A stretch of DNA of 64,000 nt from Lachnospiraceae bacterium (GCA_016290905.1 JAEEVO010000003.1:1-64000); one strand, 5' to 3'. Positions 7,714 to 17,678 are shown, counted from the stretch's first letter. The notes: a model not told the origin generated them from the sequence alone. Translations and numbers: made by a program.

Positions 7714-7773
7714 ATTTGAGAACGTTTCCCAATTATAGCGGATAAGAAAATATTTGTCAAGTGATTTGAGAAC
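7714..7773 (-). promoter_or_regulatory. Consensus promoter of the zinc operon framed by two operator-like repeats
   Basis: On the minus strand TTGACA (7755-7760) and TATAAT (7732-7737) are separated by exactly 17 bases, a full consensus sigma-A promoter. The decamer GTTCTCAAAT occurs just upstream of the -35 box (7764-7773) and again just downstream of the -10 box (7714-7723), 50 bp apart, close to five helical turns. Such placement suggests a repressor binding cooperatively; a zinc-sensing Zur- or AdcR-type regulator is the natural guess but is not shown. Confidence 0.75.
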
Positions 7774-7796
7774 AGTTGGGCAAAAGTTGGGCTAAA

Positions 7797-7829
7797 TAAA
7801 AAAGAGCTTCACCATTTAGCGAAACTCTT
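7797..7829 (-). terminator. Rho-independent terminator of tRNA-Pro
   Basis: A 9-bp stem with one G-U pair (7821-7829 with 7802-7810) has an AT-rich loop and is followed on the minus strand by a run of T residues. It lies 14 bases beyond the tRNA 3' end. Confidence 0.8.
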
Positions 7830-7842
7830 GTTTTTCTTATAA

Positions 7843-7912
<70 letters not shown>

Positions 7913-7916
<4 letters not shown>

Positions 7917-7996
7917 AAAAAAAGCGAAGCTTTTTCCTCGTTAACCAAGTTTTTGGGGTTAGACTCGAAAAAAGCTTCGCTTTTTCCTCGTTAACC
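7913..7996. repeat. Two copies of a ~33-bp CTCGAAAA..TTTTTCCTCGTTAACC element
   Basis: Copies at 7913-7946 and 7964-7996 share CTCGAAAAAA, a short core and TTTTTCCTCGTTAACC. The core is AAGCGAAGC in one and AAGCTTCGC in the other, so it is inverted. The first copy overlaps the tRNA 5' end. A related element lies at 29821-29855. Confidence 0.65.
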
Positions 7997-8033
7997 CGTG
8001 TGAAAACTTATCGGATAAGTTTTCACACGGGTT
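7993..8033. repeat. Perfect 20-bp inverted repeat in the tRNA-Pro leader
   Basis: Arms 7993-8012 and 8014-8033 are perfect complements around one central base. As RNA this would be a long hairpin at the very start of the tRNA precursor, just after the predicted start site. Confidence 0.9.
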
Positions 8034-8035
8034 AT

Positions 8036-8064
8036 ATTATGCACCGAGAATGAGAAAAAGTCAA
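8036..8064 (-). promoter_or_regulatory. Promoter of tRNA-Pro
   Basis: TTGACT and CATAAT on the minus strand are spaced by 17 bases, about 120 bases upstream of the tRNA. The predicted transcript begins inside the palindrome at 7993-8033. Confidence 0.65.
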
Positions 8065-8191
8065 GTAAAAAATATTCAATTCACTTAATTTTTTACTATC
8101 ATTCCGCAAAAATTTATGCTATAATGGGTAAGGTGATGTTTTTATGGGCGTCACCGGGGGAAATACTACTATTTCGGAGACTTAGACTTGT

Positions 8192-11100
8192 ATGGCTTTA
8201 CTTGAAAAGACTGTTCTTTTTGATAAATACAGGATCATTCAGCAGTTGGATCAAAACAACTTTATGACCGTTTATCTCGGAGAGCACCTTCAGACAAGTG
8301 AATATATTCTTATCCATATCATGAATCCTTATACGATCACGAAATCAGAGAGTGAACGTGCGAGATTCCTGAATGAGATGAAGATAATACGCAACTTTGA
8401 GCATCCCTCACTGTTGCGCGTTTATGATGCAGGCGAATATGATGATTCCATCTGCATCATTTTTGAATACTTCGACGGTATCTCCCTGCAGAAATACATT
8501 GAACAGAACAGGAATATAGATATCAAGGTCGCACTGAGTATAATTGAGCAGATAGCTACCGGGCTTCGCTATGCCCAAAGCTTCAATATCCTTCATAGGT
8601 CCCTCAAAACCTCGAGTGTACTCATTCTTGAGAAAGAGGGTAAGACGATTGTCAAACTAGTGGATTTCGGTATGGCTTATATAGTCGATTATAACAGCTT
8701 TGCAAATACCGATATCGACTACAGCTTCGGATTCCTTGCTCCAGAGACCACCGGTCTGCTGGAGCGTCCTGTCGATCAGCGTTCCGACCTTTACTCACTC
8801 GGTATAATAATGTACCATATGCTTACGGGATGCCTTCCTTTCCATTCCGATACCATGGACAACATGGTCTACAAGCATCTTGCGGTACGGGTTAAACCGC
8901 CCGAAGATATCAATCCCAACATCCCCACGGATGTTTCAAATATCATAACCAAGCTTATCAGCAAGGATCCCGACTTAAGGTATCTGACCACAAACGAGCT
9001 TATCAATGATATAGACCGTTATATTTCAAATGCGGAACTTGGCATACCCATTACAGACAATGACATATTGCACGGCTTTAACCGTAAGGCCAGGATTTAC
9101 AGCAGGCACAGAGAGCTTTCGCAGCTTATGGAGACCTGTGAGGATTCTTTTGAAAACTCCGGGCATTTTATTTTCGTACACGGAGGACTGGGCAGCGGCA
9201 AGTCCGATCTTATGAACAACCTCTATACGAGATTGACGGAACACGGCACTACCTGTCTTAGGAGCTCTTTTAAGTCCCAGTTCAGGATGACTCCTTATTC
9301 CGCCTTCCAGCAGCTGCTCAATGAATTCGCAAGTATTTACGGAACTTATGAACGTAAGCTTCAGATTACCGAAAAAAACAGGCTTTCACAGCTTATAGGC
9401 GGACTTACAAGTACGGTTACGAGGATCAGTCCTATTATGAATTCCGTCTTGACTGAATCCATCGCATTACCGCCGCTTGATGACTATAAAGAGCAGCAAC
9501 GCACCTTCATGCTGCTTTCTACCTTCATGCTTTCTCTCTTAAAAGAGGAAAAGCCTTACTGTATCATTTTTGACGACATGCAGTATGCCGACCCGTCCTC
9601 TCTTTCGCTGATCTGCGAGATGGCCGAGCGTGTTTCCCAGCATAAGGTCAGCATAGTCGCAACCATACGTGACATTGAGTCAACAGAAGAGAACCCTCTT
9701 TTGGCATCGGTTATCTCAAGGCTTAAAAACTGTACGGGATTTTACGATCTGCCTCTCAATCCTTTCAACGAGACCCGTATGTGCGAATATCTTTCCGATA
9801 TTCTGGGTCTTCCCCGTCACGAATGTAACGTACTTACGACTTACATGATAGAGAAAACCGACGGTAATCCTTATTTTACCATCAATGTCCTGCGTTCAAT
9901 GCTTGAGGACGGCGTCATAACCGTCACCAACAGGACTCTTGAGCACGATTGGGATAAGCTTCGTTCCGTCAACTCCGAGCATGAGGTCATGAGCATAATC
10001 AGGCGCAAGATGTCGCTTCTCGACGAGGATGCAGTCACCCTGCTGGAGATTGCTGCCGTAATCGGTTACGAGTTTTCTCTTGATCTGCTTTCTTATATTA
10101 CCGATATCAAGCTGAACGATCTTCTTCCGTTCATAGATCATGCGGTTTCGATGCAGTTCATCAACTACGCTTCCGCAAGGAAGACCCTTGTTTCATTTGC
10201 CCATAAGCAGATACACGAGTTCTTCCTGTCAAGGATAACTCCCGACCGCGAAAAAGAACTGCATTACTGGATTGCAAAGGGTATAGAGGCCAAATACGCA
10301 GGTGAGACCACACCTCACCTCTACCGTCTTGTTTATCATTTCCTTATGGCGGATGACGACAAGAGCTTAAAAAACTATTGTCTTGACGCCGCTCATCTTG
10401 CAGAGTCTTCAAATGCAAATGAAGAGGCTATCAGTTATTATAAAAAATCACTTGAACTTATGGGAAACAGGACCGCAGCCAATCTTCAGCCCTGGATTGC
10501 GATAAAGAAGTCACTGATACATCTTAACCTGATCACCGGACATTTTTATGACGCCCTTCTGACAGCAAATGAACTGCTTCCTCTTATGGAGGATAATCTG
10601 GAAAAGGCCCGGCTTTACAAGAGCATAGGCATTGGTCATCTTCGTCAGGGTAATTTCAGGGATTGTATCACAAACCTTATGATGGCCTTAAAAGCGCTTG
10701 AGTTTAAGTTCCCATCTTCCGACACCGAGATGTCACTTATGCTGCATTCCCTGAAAACCGGGGTCATGTTCTCAAACGGTTCGGATATCACAAAAAACAA
10801 ATCCTCTGCCTCGGGTTCCACCAGAAGGGATACCGACATCAGCGAACAGGATAAGGTAATCGTTTCCGTTCTTGAAACCCTTATATGGGTTTATGCATAT
10901 ACAAACAAGATCGGGTTTAATTATACTCTGTTAAGGCTTTATTCGTACGCCATAAAGAAATTCGGAAATTCCCCGGAGCTTGGTTTCGGTGCTTCCGCGC
11001 TTGTTGTTTATTTCGGACTAAATAACGAGAAGAAAAAGGCAAAGCTTGCACAGTCTCTGACTCTCAATTTAAGGAAATCGATAGGCGACAGGTTCGGATA

Positions 11101-13069
11101 TGCGAGAAGCCTTTTTGTAAGCGGTATTTTCTCGATCCTTGAAAGTCAGCACGCAAGAGCCGTTAAGTACTTAAAAGAGGCTCTTGATGTTTTCACCGAG
11201 ATAGGCGATATGTGGGAGATAAACAATATTTATACCTACTTAAGCTACGCCCATTTCATGTCGGGACATTTTGATGAAGGCCGGGAAACCTGTGAGAGCG
11301 GTATCATGCTTTCGCAGAAGCTTAACGACAGGTTCAATCTCCTGATAGTTTCCTCTATCATGATAGGCTGCCTGGCAAGAAAAGGCAATTTCAGCCTTGC
11401 AGAAGCTGCTGCCGATTCCGCCTCTCAATTGAACAATGAGCTTCAGATACCTTATGCACAGTGCTTTTATCGGTTAATGATGGGTATTTTAAGGCTCGAA
11501 CAAGGGAAATTTGAAGACGCAGAGAAACATCTGAACATAGCCCAGAATTTCATTGATACTGTACGTTTTGTCGAAACCGCCCTGATGATCGTTACCCCGC
11601 ATCTTGCCATAGCAAAGATCAGTGTGTTCCAGGGAGAGCGAAACAGTCTTCTTCAGGAACTGCGTACCAAGCAGGAATCGTTTTTGCGCACTCTCTGCTC
11701 ACAGGCCGTCAATGATTCCAAAGCATATCCATGTTTCCTGATACCTGCTTATCGTGCCGTGGCAAAATACGCCATAATGATAAACAAGCCCAAAAAAGCC
11801 GATGAATATTATAAAGAGGGTATACTTCTATCTTCCGAGACACAAAATACCTTTGACAGCGCCAAGATTCATCTGGATTACGGTCTTTTCCTGTTGGATC
11901 AGCATCGTAACGAAGAGTCACGTTATAATATTTTCGACGCATATATGAATTTCTCAAGTTCGAACGCTTCTGTATATATAAAGAAATGTGAGGAGATCAT
12001 AACTACCCGATATGCGGATAACTTCATCTCCAATACACTGATGGCGGATATTTCCTCCAAGCAGAACAGGATGAATGTAGACCGTAAGGTTAATACTCTC
12101 CTCAGAATGGGTGAACGACTTACCTCGACTCTTGAGATTGAAGAGCTGCAGAATAAAGTCCTGCAGGACGCCGTAGAACTGGCCGGTGCGGAACGTGGTA
12201 TTCTTTTCCTCTATCCCGAATCCGGCGAAAAGAAGCTTTACGTTGCTTCCATATTTAACACTGGTAATTTCGACAGCTATGCATATGACTGGATCCTGGA
12301 GGATGTTGAGCTTACCAAGCAGCCTGTTGTAATAAACGATGTACAGTCAGACGAGTTCAGAAAGAACTATTCTCAAATGGTCAGATACGGAATCAAATCC
12401 GTTATGGCCATGCCCATGTTTGTGCGCGGAAAGCTTTACGGAGTCATATATCTTGATTCCCGTCTGGTGAGAGGTATATTCAGCAACGAATACCTAGAAA
12501 CGATCGGTTTCATAGCAAATCAGAGCGGAGCTCCCATCGAGAACGCCCGTCTCTACCACAGGGCTATAACCGATGGCCTTACTCAGTTATATGGTCGTTC
12601 CTATCTTGACAACCTGATCATAGACAAAACCTCGGATGGCGGGAAAGCCAAGCTTTCGGCTCTTATGCTCGATGTGGATTTCTTCAAGAAGTGTAACGAT
12701 ACCTACGGTCATCCGTTCGGAGACGAGGTTTTAAAACAGGTTGCAAGTATAATGAAGAAGATTACCGGAAACAAGGGAACAGCCTGTCGATACGGCGGCG
12801 AAGAATTTGTTATCCTCCTTGATACCAATAATGCGGAATTTGCCATCTCTATAGCCGAAAAGATCAGACAGTCCATAGAAACTACCGCCGTTCCGTTTAA
12901 CGAGGGCAGCAAGGTTACTCTCGTTTCAATAACTGTCAGCATCGGAGTTTCCATATGGGATCCGAAAATGGAGCGTGTCGAGCTGATAGAGCATGCGGAT
13001 AAGGCTTTGTACTCTGCGAAAAACAACGGCAGAAATCAGGTTAAACTCTGGAGTAAAGAATTAGGTTAA
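8192..13069 (+). CDS. Pseudokinase-AAA ATPase-TPR-GAF-GGDEF giant signalling protein
   Basis: This 1625-residue cytosolic protein combines five parts. Residues about 11-280 are a Ser/Thr-kinase fold lacking catalytic residues: the glycine loop reads LDQNNFMTVYLG, the VAIK lysine is His42 (ILIHIM), and HRD is HRS (Ser137), though DFG is kept at 158-160. An AAA/STAND-type ATPase follows, with Walker A GGLGSGKS (331-338) and Walker B IIFDDMQYAD (about 460). A long alpha-helical TPR-like region spans about 700-1270. A GAF domain lies at about 1290-1440. A diguanylate cyclase domain contains RYGGEEF (GGEEF at 1535-1539). The active-site motif is intact but no RxxD inhibitory site precedes it. The layout recalls kinase-AAA-GAF-histidine kinase proteins of cyanobacteria and others, with the kinase output swapped for GGDEF. 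A TATAAT box lies at 8120-8125 and GGAGA sits 11 bases before the ATG. It is transcribed divergently from tRNA-Pro. Confidence 0.9.
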   Translation: MALLEKTVLFDKYRIIQQLDQNNFMTVYLGEHLQTSEYILIHIMNPYTITKSESERARFLNEMKIIRNFEHPSLLRVYDAGEYDDSICIIFEYFDGISLQKYIEQNRNIDIKVALSIIEQIATGLRYAQSFNILHRSLKTSSVLILEKEGKTIVKLVDFGMAYIVDYNSFANTDIDYSFGFLAPETTGLLERPVDQRSDLYSLGIIMYHMLTGCLPFHSDTMDNMVYKHLAVRVKPPEDINPNIPTDVSNIITKLISKDPDLRYLTTNELINDIDRYISNAELGIPITDNDILHGFNRKARIYSRHRELSQLMETCEDSFENSGHFIFVHGGLGSGKSDLMNNLYTRLTEHGTTCLRSSFKSQFRMTPYSAFQQLLNEFASIYGTYERKLQITEKNRLSQLIGGLTSTVTRISPIMNSVLTESIALPPLDDYKEQQRTFMLLSTFMLSLLKEEKPYCIIFDDMQYADPSSLSLICEMAERVSQHKVSIVATIRDIESTEENPLLASVISRLKNCTGFYDLPLNPFNETRMCEYLSDILGLPRHECNVLTTYMIEKTDGNPYFTINVLRSMLEDGVITVTNRTLEHDWDKLRSVNSEHEVMSIIRRKMSLLDEDAVTLLEIAAVIGYEFSLDLLSYITDIKLNDLLPFIDHAVSMQFINYASARKTLVSFAHKQIHEFFLSRITPDREKELHYWIAKGIEAKYAGETTPHLYRLVYHFLMADDDKSLKNYCLDAAHLAESSNANEEAISYYKKSLELMGNRTAANLQPWIAIKKSLIHLNLITGHFYDALLTANELLPLMEDNLEKARLYKSIGIGHLRQGNFRDCITNLMMALKALEFKFPSSDTEMSLMLHSLKTGVMFSNGSDITKNKSSASGSTRRDTDISEQDKVIVSVLETLIWVYAYTNKIGFNYTLLRLYSYAIKKFGNSPELGFGASALVVYFGLNNEKKKAKLAQSLTLNLRKSIGDRFGYARSLFVSGIFSILESQHARAVKYLKEALDVFTEIGDMWEINNIYTYLSYAHFMSGHFDEGRETCESGIMLSQKLNDRFNLLIVSSIMIGCLARKGNFSLAEAAADSASQLNNELQIPYAQCFYRLMMGILRLEQGKFEDAEKHLNIAQNFIDTVRFVETALMIVTPHLAIAKISVFQGERNSLLQELRTKQESFLRTLCSQAVNDSKAYPCFLIPAYRAVAKYAIMINKPKKADEYYKEGILLSSETQNTFDSAKIHLDYGLFLLDQHRNEESRYNIFDAYMNFSSSNASVYIKKCEEIITTRYADNFISNTLMADISSKQNRMNVDRKVNTLLRMGERLTSTLEIEELQNKVLQDAVELAGAERGILFLYPESGEKKLYVASIFNTGNFDSYAYDWILEDVELTKQPVVINDVQSDEFRKNYSQMVRYGIKSVMAMPMFVRGKLYGVIYLDSRLVRGIFSNEYLETIGFIANQSGAPIENARLYHRAITDGLTQLYGRSYLDNLIIDKTSDGGKAKLSALMLDVDFFKKCNDTYGHPFGDEVLKQVASIMKKITGNKGTACRYGGEEFVILLDTNNAEFAISIAEKIRQSIETTAVPFNEGSKVTLVSITVSIGVSIWDPKMERVELIEHADKALYSAKNNGRNQVKLWSKELG

Positions 13070-13075
13070 ATCACA

Positions 13076-13117
13076 AACAGGACCGGGATTAAAAACCGGT
13101 CCTGTTTTAATTTTTAT
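13076..13117 (+). terminator. Strong terminator between convergent genes
   Basis: An 11-bp perfect stem (AACAGGACCGG / CCGGTCCTGTT) is followed by TTTAATTTTT, ending the giant signalling gene. Its right flank overlaps the stop of the convergent zinc-ribbon/TPR gene and A-rich sequence precedes it, so it may serve both strands. Confidence 0.85.
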
Positions 13118-14535
13118 GCTTTTGCGGCATTGCATTCGTTAATTCTCTGGGCGGCCTGTTCCTTCATCGTCGAATTGGGAACTACCTCAGTAACTTTTTT
13201 AAACCTGTCTATGGCTTCTTCATATTTTCCAAGCTCCTGATAGCTCCTTCCCAGATAATAAAATGTCTTATCGCTTGAAGGATTCATCTCTGATGCAGCC
13301 GTAAGCCATGATACGGCATCCTCATAGAGTCCGTTTTCAAACAGGTTCTTTCCCTTGTTGTAAACCTTTTCAGATGCCAGCGGATATATCTCGGAACGCA
13401 TGCTTTTCAAGATGTTCGATGCATATTCCTGTGCGATTTCTTTTGCGTCAATCTTCCACAGCTTATATGCAAGATTGATAAGCTCGTCATCAGTATAGCT
13501 GCGGCTTGTCACATCTCTGTATATATTCCATGCCTCAAAGAAATTAGCATAGCTCTCACTGTTTACATTTACGGCGACGCTGCTGCTGTCACCGCCAAGC
13601 ATGCCTTCAAGCTTTGCTATCTCACGTTCCTGATTCGTAACCGTTTTCTGGAGCTGTGATATCGTTGCCGACTTTGAAGCAAGCTCCGCGCTGTAATCGG
13701 TCTGGTTGCTCTCATATTCCTGCTTTACGTTCTTTTTTACCGTAGGAATGATCAGCCACTGAGCACATATTATTCCAAGGATTACACCAAGTATCAGGTT
13801 TACAAACGGAAGGATGCTCGGACGATCTTCCTTGTATGAAAATTTCGCCTCTAAAGAAGCCTCCTTCTCTTTTTGAGCGATTTCCGCAACCTCTGCTTCG
13901 GTACCGCCCTGGCCCTTAACGATACTGCCGGTAATATCAGCCCTGTATTTTAACAATGCGGTATTTCCGACATCTATCTTCAATCCGGTATTTATAAGCC
14001 TGTAGGCCTTTACAAGCTCTCCGTTTTCGATATAGATAAGTGCCAAAAGCTGGTATGCTTTGATAAGCTTTCCGTTTATCCCCAGAGCTTTTTTCAGCTG
14101 TATGATGGCAAGATCAAAATTATGCTGTCTTGCCTCACTCAGTGCAAGATTGTATTTCTTGATCGCACTGTTCATTGAATCAAGCTCCTGAGTGTCCCTT
14201 TGTACCTTTTCCAGGAAATAATCAGCCTCGTTATCCTCCGGCATCAGATGTCTGCTGACCAGCCAGCACGAAAGAGCATTTACTATATCTCCTATCTCAT
14301 AAAAAATCAATCCGAGAAGATTTCTTGCGTCGCTATTGTATTTGTTCAGTTCCAGGCTTTTTTCAAGTACCGGTATTGCTGCTGAGAAATTCCTGACCTG
14401 GGCCATCCTCAGCCCCCTGTTATAGAAGGCATTTGAACGTCCTATCAGCCTGCTTACCGGTTCCAGGTCAAAACCGCACCTTTCACATTTGCGCCTGCTT
14501 GAAACCTCGTCGTTTCCACAGTATGGACATATCAT
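13114..14535 (-). CDS. Zinc-ribbon/TPR membrane protein
   Basis: The 473-residue protein starts with a four-cysteine zinc ribbon (CPYCG at about 3-7 and CERCG at about 18-22). TPR-like repeats follow (about 35-200; NALSCWLVSRHLMPEDNEAD, AIIQLKKALGIN). One membrane helix lies at about 244-265 (LILGVILGIICAQWLII), then a coiled coil to about 325. Further TPR units close the protein (AVSWLTAASEMNPSSDKTFY, YEEAIDRFKKVTEVVPNS). An upstream frame to 14583 exists, but the ATG at 14535 has AGGTGA 6 bases before it and begins exactly at the zinc ribbon. It follows the 69-aa gene and proS, probably in one transcript. A scaffold role in an envelope complex is inference; no enzyme domain is visible. Confidence 0.85.
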   Translation of the reverse strand: MICPYCGNDEVSSRRKCERCGFDLEPVSRLIGRSNAFYNRGLRMAQVRNFSAAIPVLEKSLELNKYNSDARNLLGLIFYEIGDIVNALSCWLVSRHLMPEDNEADYFLEKVQRDTQELDSMNSAIKKYNLALSEARQHNFDLAIIQLKKALGINGKLIKAYQLLALIYIENGELVKAYRLINTGLKIDVGNTALLKYRADITGSIVKGQGGTEAEVAEIAQKEKEASLEAKFSYKEDRPSILPFVNLILGVILGIICAQWLIIPTVKKNVKQEYESNQTDYSAELASKSATISQLQKTVTNQEREIAKLEGMLGGDSSSVAVNVNSESYANFFEAWNIYRDVTSRSYTDDELINLAYKLWKIDAKEIAQEYASNILKSMRSEIYPLASEKVYNKGKNLFENGLYEDAVSWLTAASEMNPSSDKTFYYLGRSYQELGKYEEAIDRFKKVTEVVPNSTMKEQAAQRINECNAAKA

Positions 14536-14613
14536 TATTTTCACCTGCGAAAGCCGTATACATCCACGGCTTCTATCAACCATTATTTCTGACTCTGAAA
14601 CATCCTGCTGCTA

Positions 14614-14823
14614 TCAGTAGTTGTCATAGCTGTTATTCATGTCACTGCGCAGATCCCTGAATTTCCTCTCCAGCTGATAGCTCTGCATTTCCTGCATACT
14701 CTTAGCCAGATTGGTAACTATGTCCGTTATGTCCCTGAGCTTCTCTTCCGATATATTATCCTCAACTCTGTCTAAATCCATTGACGGCTGGAATTTTAAT
14801 ACTTCTTCATCAAAATCTATCAT
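14614..14823 (-). CDS. Small acidic/helical hypothetical protein (69 aa)
   Basis: This 69-residue soluble protein is mostly helical and charged, with a likely coiled coil in residues 25-60 (VTNLAKSMQEMQSYQLERKF). A GAGG site lies 8 bases before the ATG at 14823, which starts 13 bases after the proS stop, so it is very likely translated from the proS transcript. It is followed 78 bases later by the zinc-ribbon/TPR gene. No family is recognised. Confidence 0.65.
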   Translation of the reverse strand: MIDFDEEVLKFQPSMDLDRVEDNISEEKLRDITDIVTNLAKSMQEMQSYQLERKFRDLRSDMNNSYDNY

Positions 14824-14836
14824 GGATCAATCCTCA

Positions 14837-16276
14837 TTAATAAGCTTTACCCCAGTAAACAAGTGTCTTAGCGGGCTTTCCGCAGCATACACATACATCT
14901 GAGATTTTTTCCTGCTCAAAAGGCATGCACCTTGATGTAGCTGTGGTATCTTCCTTGATCTTGTTCTCACAAGCCTCATCCATACACCACATAGCCTTTA
15001 CGAAACCGGGCTTGTTATTGATCGTGTCAACAAATTCCTCATATGTGGTTGCGGAATATGTATGTGTGTCACGATGCTTTCTGGCCATCTCAAGCATGTT
15101 CTTCTGGATGTCATCAAGGATTTCGGGTAACTTAGCTTCGATATCCGAAAGTGCTACCGTGATCTTTTCTCCCGTATCCCTGCGTACAACTATGCAGGTA
15201 CCTGCCTCGATGTCCTTAGGACCTATCTCGATACGGGTAGGGAAGCCTCTCATTTCCTGCTCGGAGAACTTAAATCCGGGACGCTTGTCGGTATCATCCA
15301 CCTTTACGCGGATGCCCTTAGCCTTAAGGGCTGAAGCAAGCTCATTAGCCTTATCAAGTACGCCGGGCTTGTTCTGCATGATAGGTATGATAACTGTCTG
15401 GACAGGCGCTACCTTGGGAGGAAGCTTAAGCCCACTATCATCTCCGTGTACCATGATAACAGCTCCTATAAGACGGGTTGTCATGCCCCATGATGTCTGG
15501 TAAACGTACGAAAGCTTATTATCCTTGTCTGTATACTGGATGTTAAACGCCCTTGCAAATCCATCACCGAAGTTATGGCTGGTACCTGACTGAAGAGCCT
15601 TGCCATCATGCATAAGAGCCTCTATGGTATATGTAGCTTCCGCTCCCGCAAATTTCTCCTTGTCGGTCTTTCTGCCCTTTACCATGGGGATAGCCAATAC
15701 TTCCTCACAGAACTGCGCATAGAGGTTCAGCATCTGCTTTGTTCTTTCCTCTGCCTCTTCTGCTGTGGCATGAGCGGTATGTCCTTCCTGCCATAAGAAT
15801 TCTCTTGAACGAAGGAAAGGACGTGTGGTCTTCTCCCAGCGTACTACGCTGCACCACTGATTATAAACCTTTGGAAGATCCCTGTAGGAATGTACAATAT
15901 TGGCATAAAGATCACAGAAAAGGGTCTCCGATGTAGGACGCACAACCAGTCTCTCCTGCAAGGGCTCAAGACCGCCCTGTGTTACCCATGCTACCTCGGG
16001 TGCGAAGCCTTCTACATGATCCTTTTCCTTTTCAAGCAGCGACTCCGGGATGAACATAGGCATATATACGTTCTCTACACCGGTTTCCTTGAATCTCTCG
16101 TCAAGCTGCTTCTGGATCAGCTCCCATATAGCATATCCTGCGGGTTTGATGACCAGACATCCCTTTACGCTTGAATAATCAACAAGCTCTGCCTTAAGTA
16201 CTATATCAGTATACCACTGTGCGAAATCTTCCTGCATGGAAGTGATCGCTTCTACCATTTTCTTATCTTCTGCCAT
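14837..16276 (-). CDS. proS: Proline--tRNA ligase (short, archaeal/eukaryote-type)
   Basis: At 479 residues this is the short class II ProRS without the bacterial editing insertion. Visible motifs include [30 protein letters not shown] (motif 2 region), [16 protein letters not shown], and the C-terminal zinc-binding-like [18 protein letters not shown] typical of this subgroup. It charges tRNA-Pro with proline in the cytosol; a tRNA-Pro gene lies about 7 kb away. Only a weak GAGAGAA site precedes the ATG. No T-box element (no AGGGTGGNACCGCG) is visible in the 110 bases between metK and proS. It may be read through from metK and continue into the 69-aa and TPR genes. Confidence 0.96.
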   Translation of the reverse strand: MAEDKKMVEAITSMQEDFAQWYTDIVLKAELVDYSSVKGCLVIKPAGYAIWELIQKQLDERFKETGVENVYMPMFIPESLLEKEKDHVEGFAPEVAWVTQGGLEPLQERLVVRPTSETLFCDLYANIVHSYRDLPKVYNQWCSVVRWEKTTRPFLRSREFLWQEGHTAHATAEEAEERTKQMLNLYAQFCEEVLAIPMVKGRKTDKEKFAGAEATYTIEALMHDGKALQSGTSHNFGDGFARAFNIQYTDKDNKLSYVYQTSWGMTTRLIGAVIMVHGDDSGLKLPPKVAPVQTVIIPIMQNKPGVLDKANELASALKAKGIRVKVDDTDKRPGFKFSEQEMRGFPTRIEIGPKDIEAGTCIVVRRDTGEKITVALSDIEAKLPEILDDIQKNMLEMARKHRDTHTYSATTYEEFVDTINNKPGFVKAMWCMDEACENKIKEDTTATSRCMPFEQEKISDVCVCCGKPAKTLVYWGKAY

Positions 16277-16340
16277 TTCTTTGTTCTCTCTTTTCTATTT
16301 TCTATCGAACTATTTATAGTCTTTGCCATTCTGAACATAT

Positions 16341-16366
16341 GACTTGACTGCTTTAGCAGTCGAGTC
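16341..16366. other. Hairpin between metK and proS
   Basis: Twelve-base arms with one G-U pair and a two-base centre (GACTTGACTGCT / AGCAGTCGAGTC) lie about 20 bases past the metK stop. No T-run follows on the minus strand, so it may be a processing or attenuating structure rather than a terminator. Confidence 0.5.
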
Positions 16367-16386
16367 TCCGGCAAAAAAATCTTATT

Positions 16387-17616
16387 TTAAATCATATATC
16401 CCTTTAAAAGCTCTGCCTTGTCTGTCTTTTCCCAAGGAAGGTCAAGATCGTTTCTTCCGAAGTGACCGTAGCTTGCGGTCTGCTTATAGATAGGTCGTCT
16501 TAAATCGAGCATCTTTATGATACCTGCGGGTCTGAGATCGAAGTTTTCCCTTATAATCTCAAGAAGCCTTGAATCCGAAAGCTTTCCTGTTCCGAAAGTG
16601 TCGATATTTATCGAAGTGGGACGTGCCACACCGATAGCATACGAAAGCTGTATCTGGCATTTTTCCGCAAGACCTGCTGCCACGATGTTCTTTGCCACAT
16701 AACGTGCTGCATAGCATGCGGAACGGTCAACCTTTGTGGGATCCTTTCCAGAAAATGCTCCGCCGCCGTGAGGTGCGGAACCACCGTAGGTGTCAACGAT
16801 TATCTTTCTTCCCGTAAGTCCGCTGTCTCCGGAAGGTCCTCCGATAACAAAACGTCCCGTAGGATTTATATATATCTTTGTATCAGCGTCGATCATTTCT
16901 GCGGGTATTACGGCATCAATGACATATTTCCTGATATCTTCATGTATCTTTTCCTGTGTCACATCGGGATCGTGCTGGGTAGATACTACTATTGCCTCTA
17001 ACCTAAAAGGCTTGCCGTCCTCCCCGTATTCAACGGTAACCTGAGATTTCCCGTCAGGACGGAGGTATGATAAAGTGCCGTTCTTTCTTACCTCAGCAAG
17101 TTTCTTTGTCAGCTTGTGAGCCATCGAAATAGCATAAGGCATGAGTTCGGGAGTTTCATTCGATGCATAACCGAACATCATTCCCTGATCTCCCGCACCT
17201 ACATTATCGGGATCTGCTTCCTCATAGCTTTCATTTATCTTTTCTTCTTCCTCGACAGTCTTTCCAAAGCTGTCCTTGGTTTCCAGTGCTTTATTAACGC
17301 CCATGGCTATATCCTTTGATTGTTCGTCAAGAGCTACGATCACACCGCAGGTATCGGCGTCAAATCCGTACTTTGCCCTGGAATATCCGATATCCCTGAC
17401 AGTGTTTCTGACTATCTTCTGTATATCCACATAGCCGTTTGTTGTAACCTCTCCCATAACAAGGACAAGTCCCGTGGTACAACAGGTTTCACATGCCACA
17501 CGGCTGAACGGATCCTGTTCCAGGAGTGCATCAAGTATCGCATCGCTGATCTGGTCGCAGACTTTGTCAGGATGTCCTTCCGTTACCGACTCAGAAGTAA
17601 ATAAATATTTCTCCAT
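16387..17616 (-). CDS. metK: S-adenosylmethionine synthase
   Basis: The 409-residue protein makes S-adenosylmethionine from methionine and ATP. Signatures are clear: the N-terminal [19 protein letters not shown], the hexapeptide-containing [12 protein letters not shown], the P-loop-like [16 protein letters not shown], and the conserved end DLPWEKTD. Length is slightly above the usual ~395. AAAGGA precedes the ATG by about 6 bases. The 131 bases upstream hold a hairpin but nothing resembling a SAM riboswitch. Downstream lies proS on the same strand. Confidence 0.97.
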   Translation of the reverse strand: MEKYLFTSESVTEGHPDKVCDQISDAILDALLEQDPFSRVACETCCTTGLVLVMGEVTTNGYVDIQKIVRNTVRDIGYSRAKYGFDADTCGVIVALDEQSKDIAMGVNKALETKDSFGKTVEEEEKINESYEEADPDNVGAGDQGMMFGYASNETPELMPYAISMAHKLTKKLAEVRKNGTLSYLRPDGKSQVTVEYGEDGKPFRLEAIVVSTQHDPDVTQEKIHEDIRKYVIDAVIPAEMIDADTKIYINPTGRFVIGGPSGDSGLTGRKIIVDTYGGSAPHGGGAFSGKDPTKVDRSACYAARYVAKNIVAAGLAEKCQIQLSYAIGVARPTSINIDTFGTGKLSDSRLLEIIRENFDLRPAGIIKMLDLRRPIYKQTASYGHFGRNDLDLPWEKTDKAELLKGYMI

Positions 17617-17678
17617 ACTTTTCCTTTCGCTTTAAACGATTTTCCTTTCTGTAATCTTTACTCTATTTACGCACTTAT

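Noticed and set aside
7650-7760. Longer start for the Cys-rich membrane protein
   Set aside because: The extended frame covers the -35 and -10 boxes of the operon promoter, so it cannot be in the transcript.
8120-8191. c-di-GMP riboswitch before the GGDEF gene
   Set aside because: The leader has a small GGTGA/TCACC hairpin but lacks the GEMM-I core and its tetraloop; no support.
16277-16386. T-box leader for proS
   Set aside because: No AGGGTGGNACCGCG-like T-box sequence and too short; only a 12-bp hairpin is present. The same holds for serS (37269-37367).
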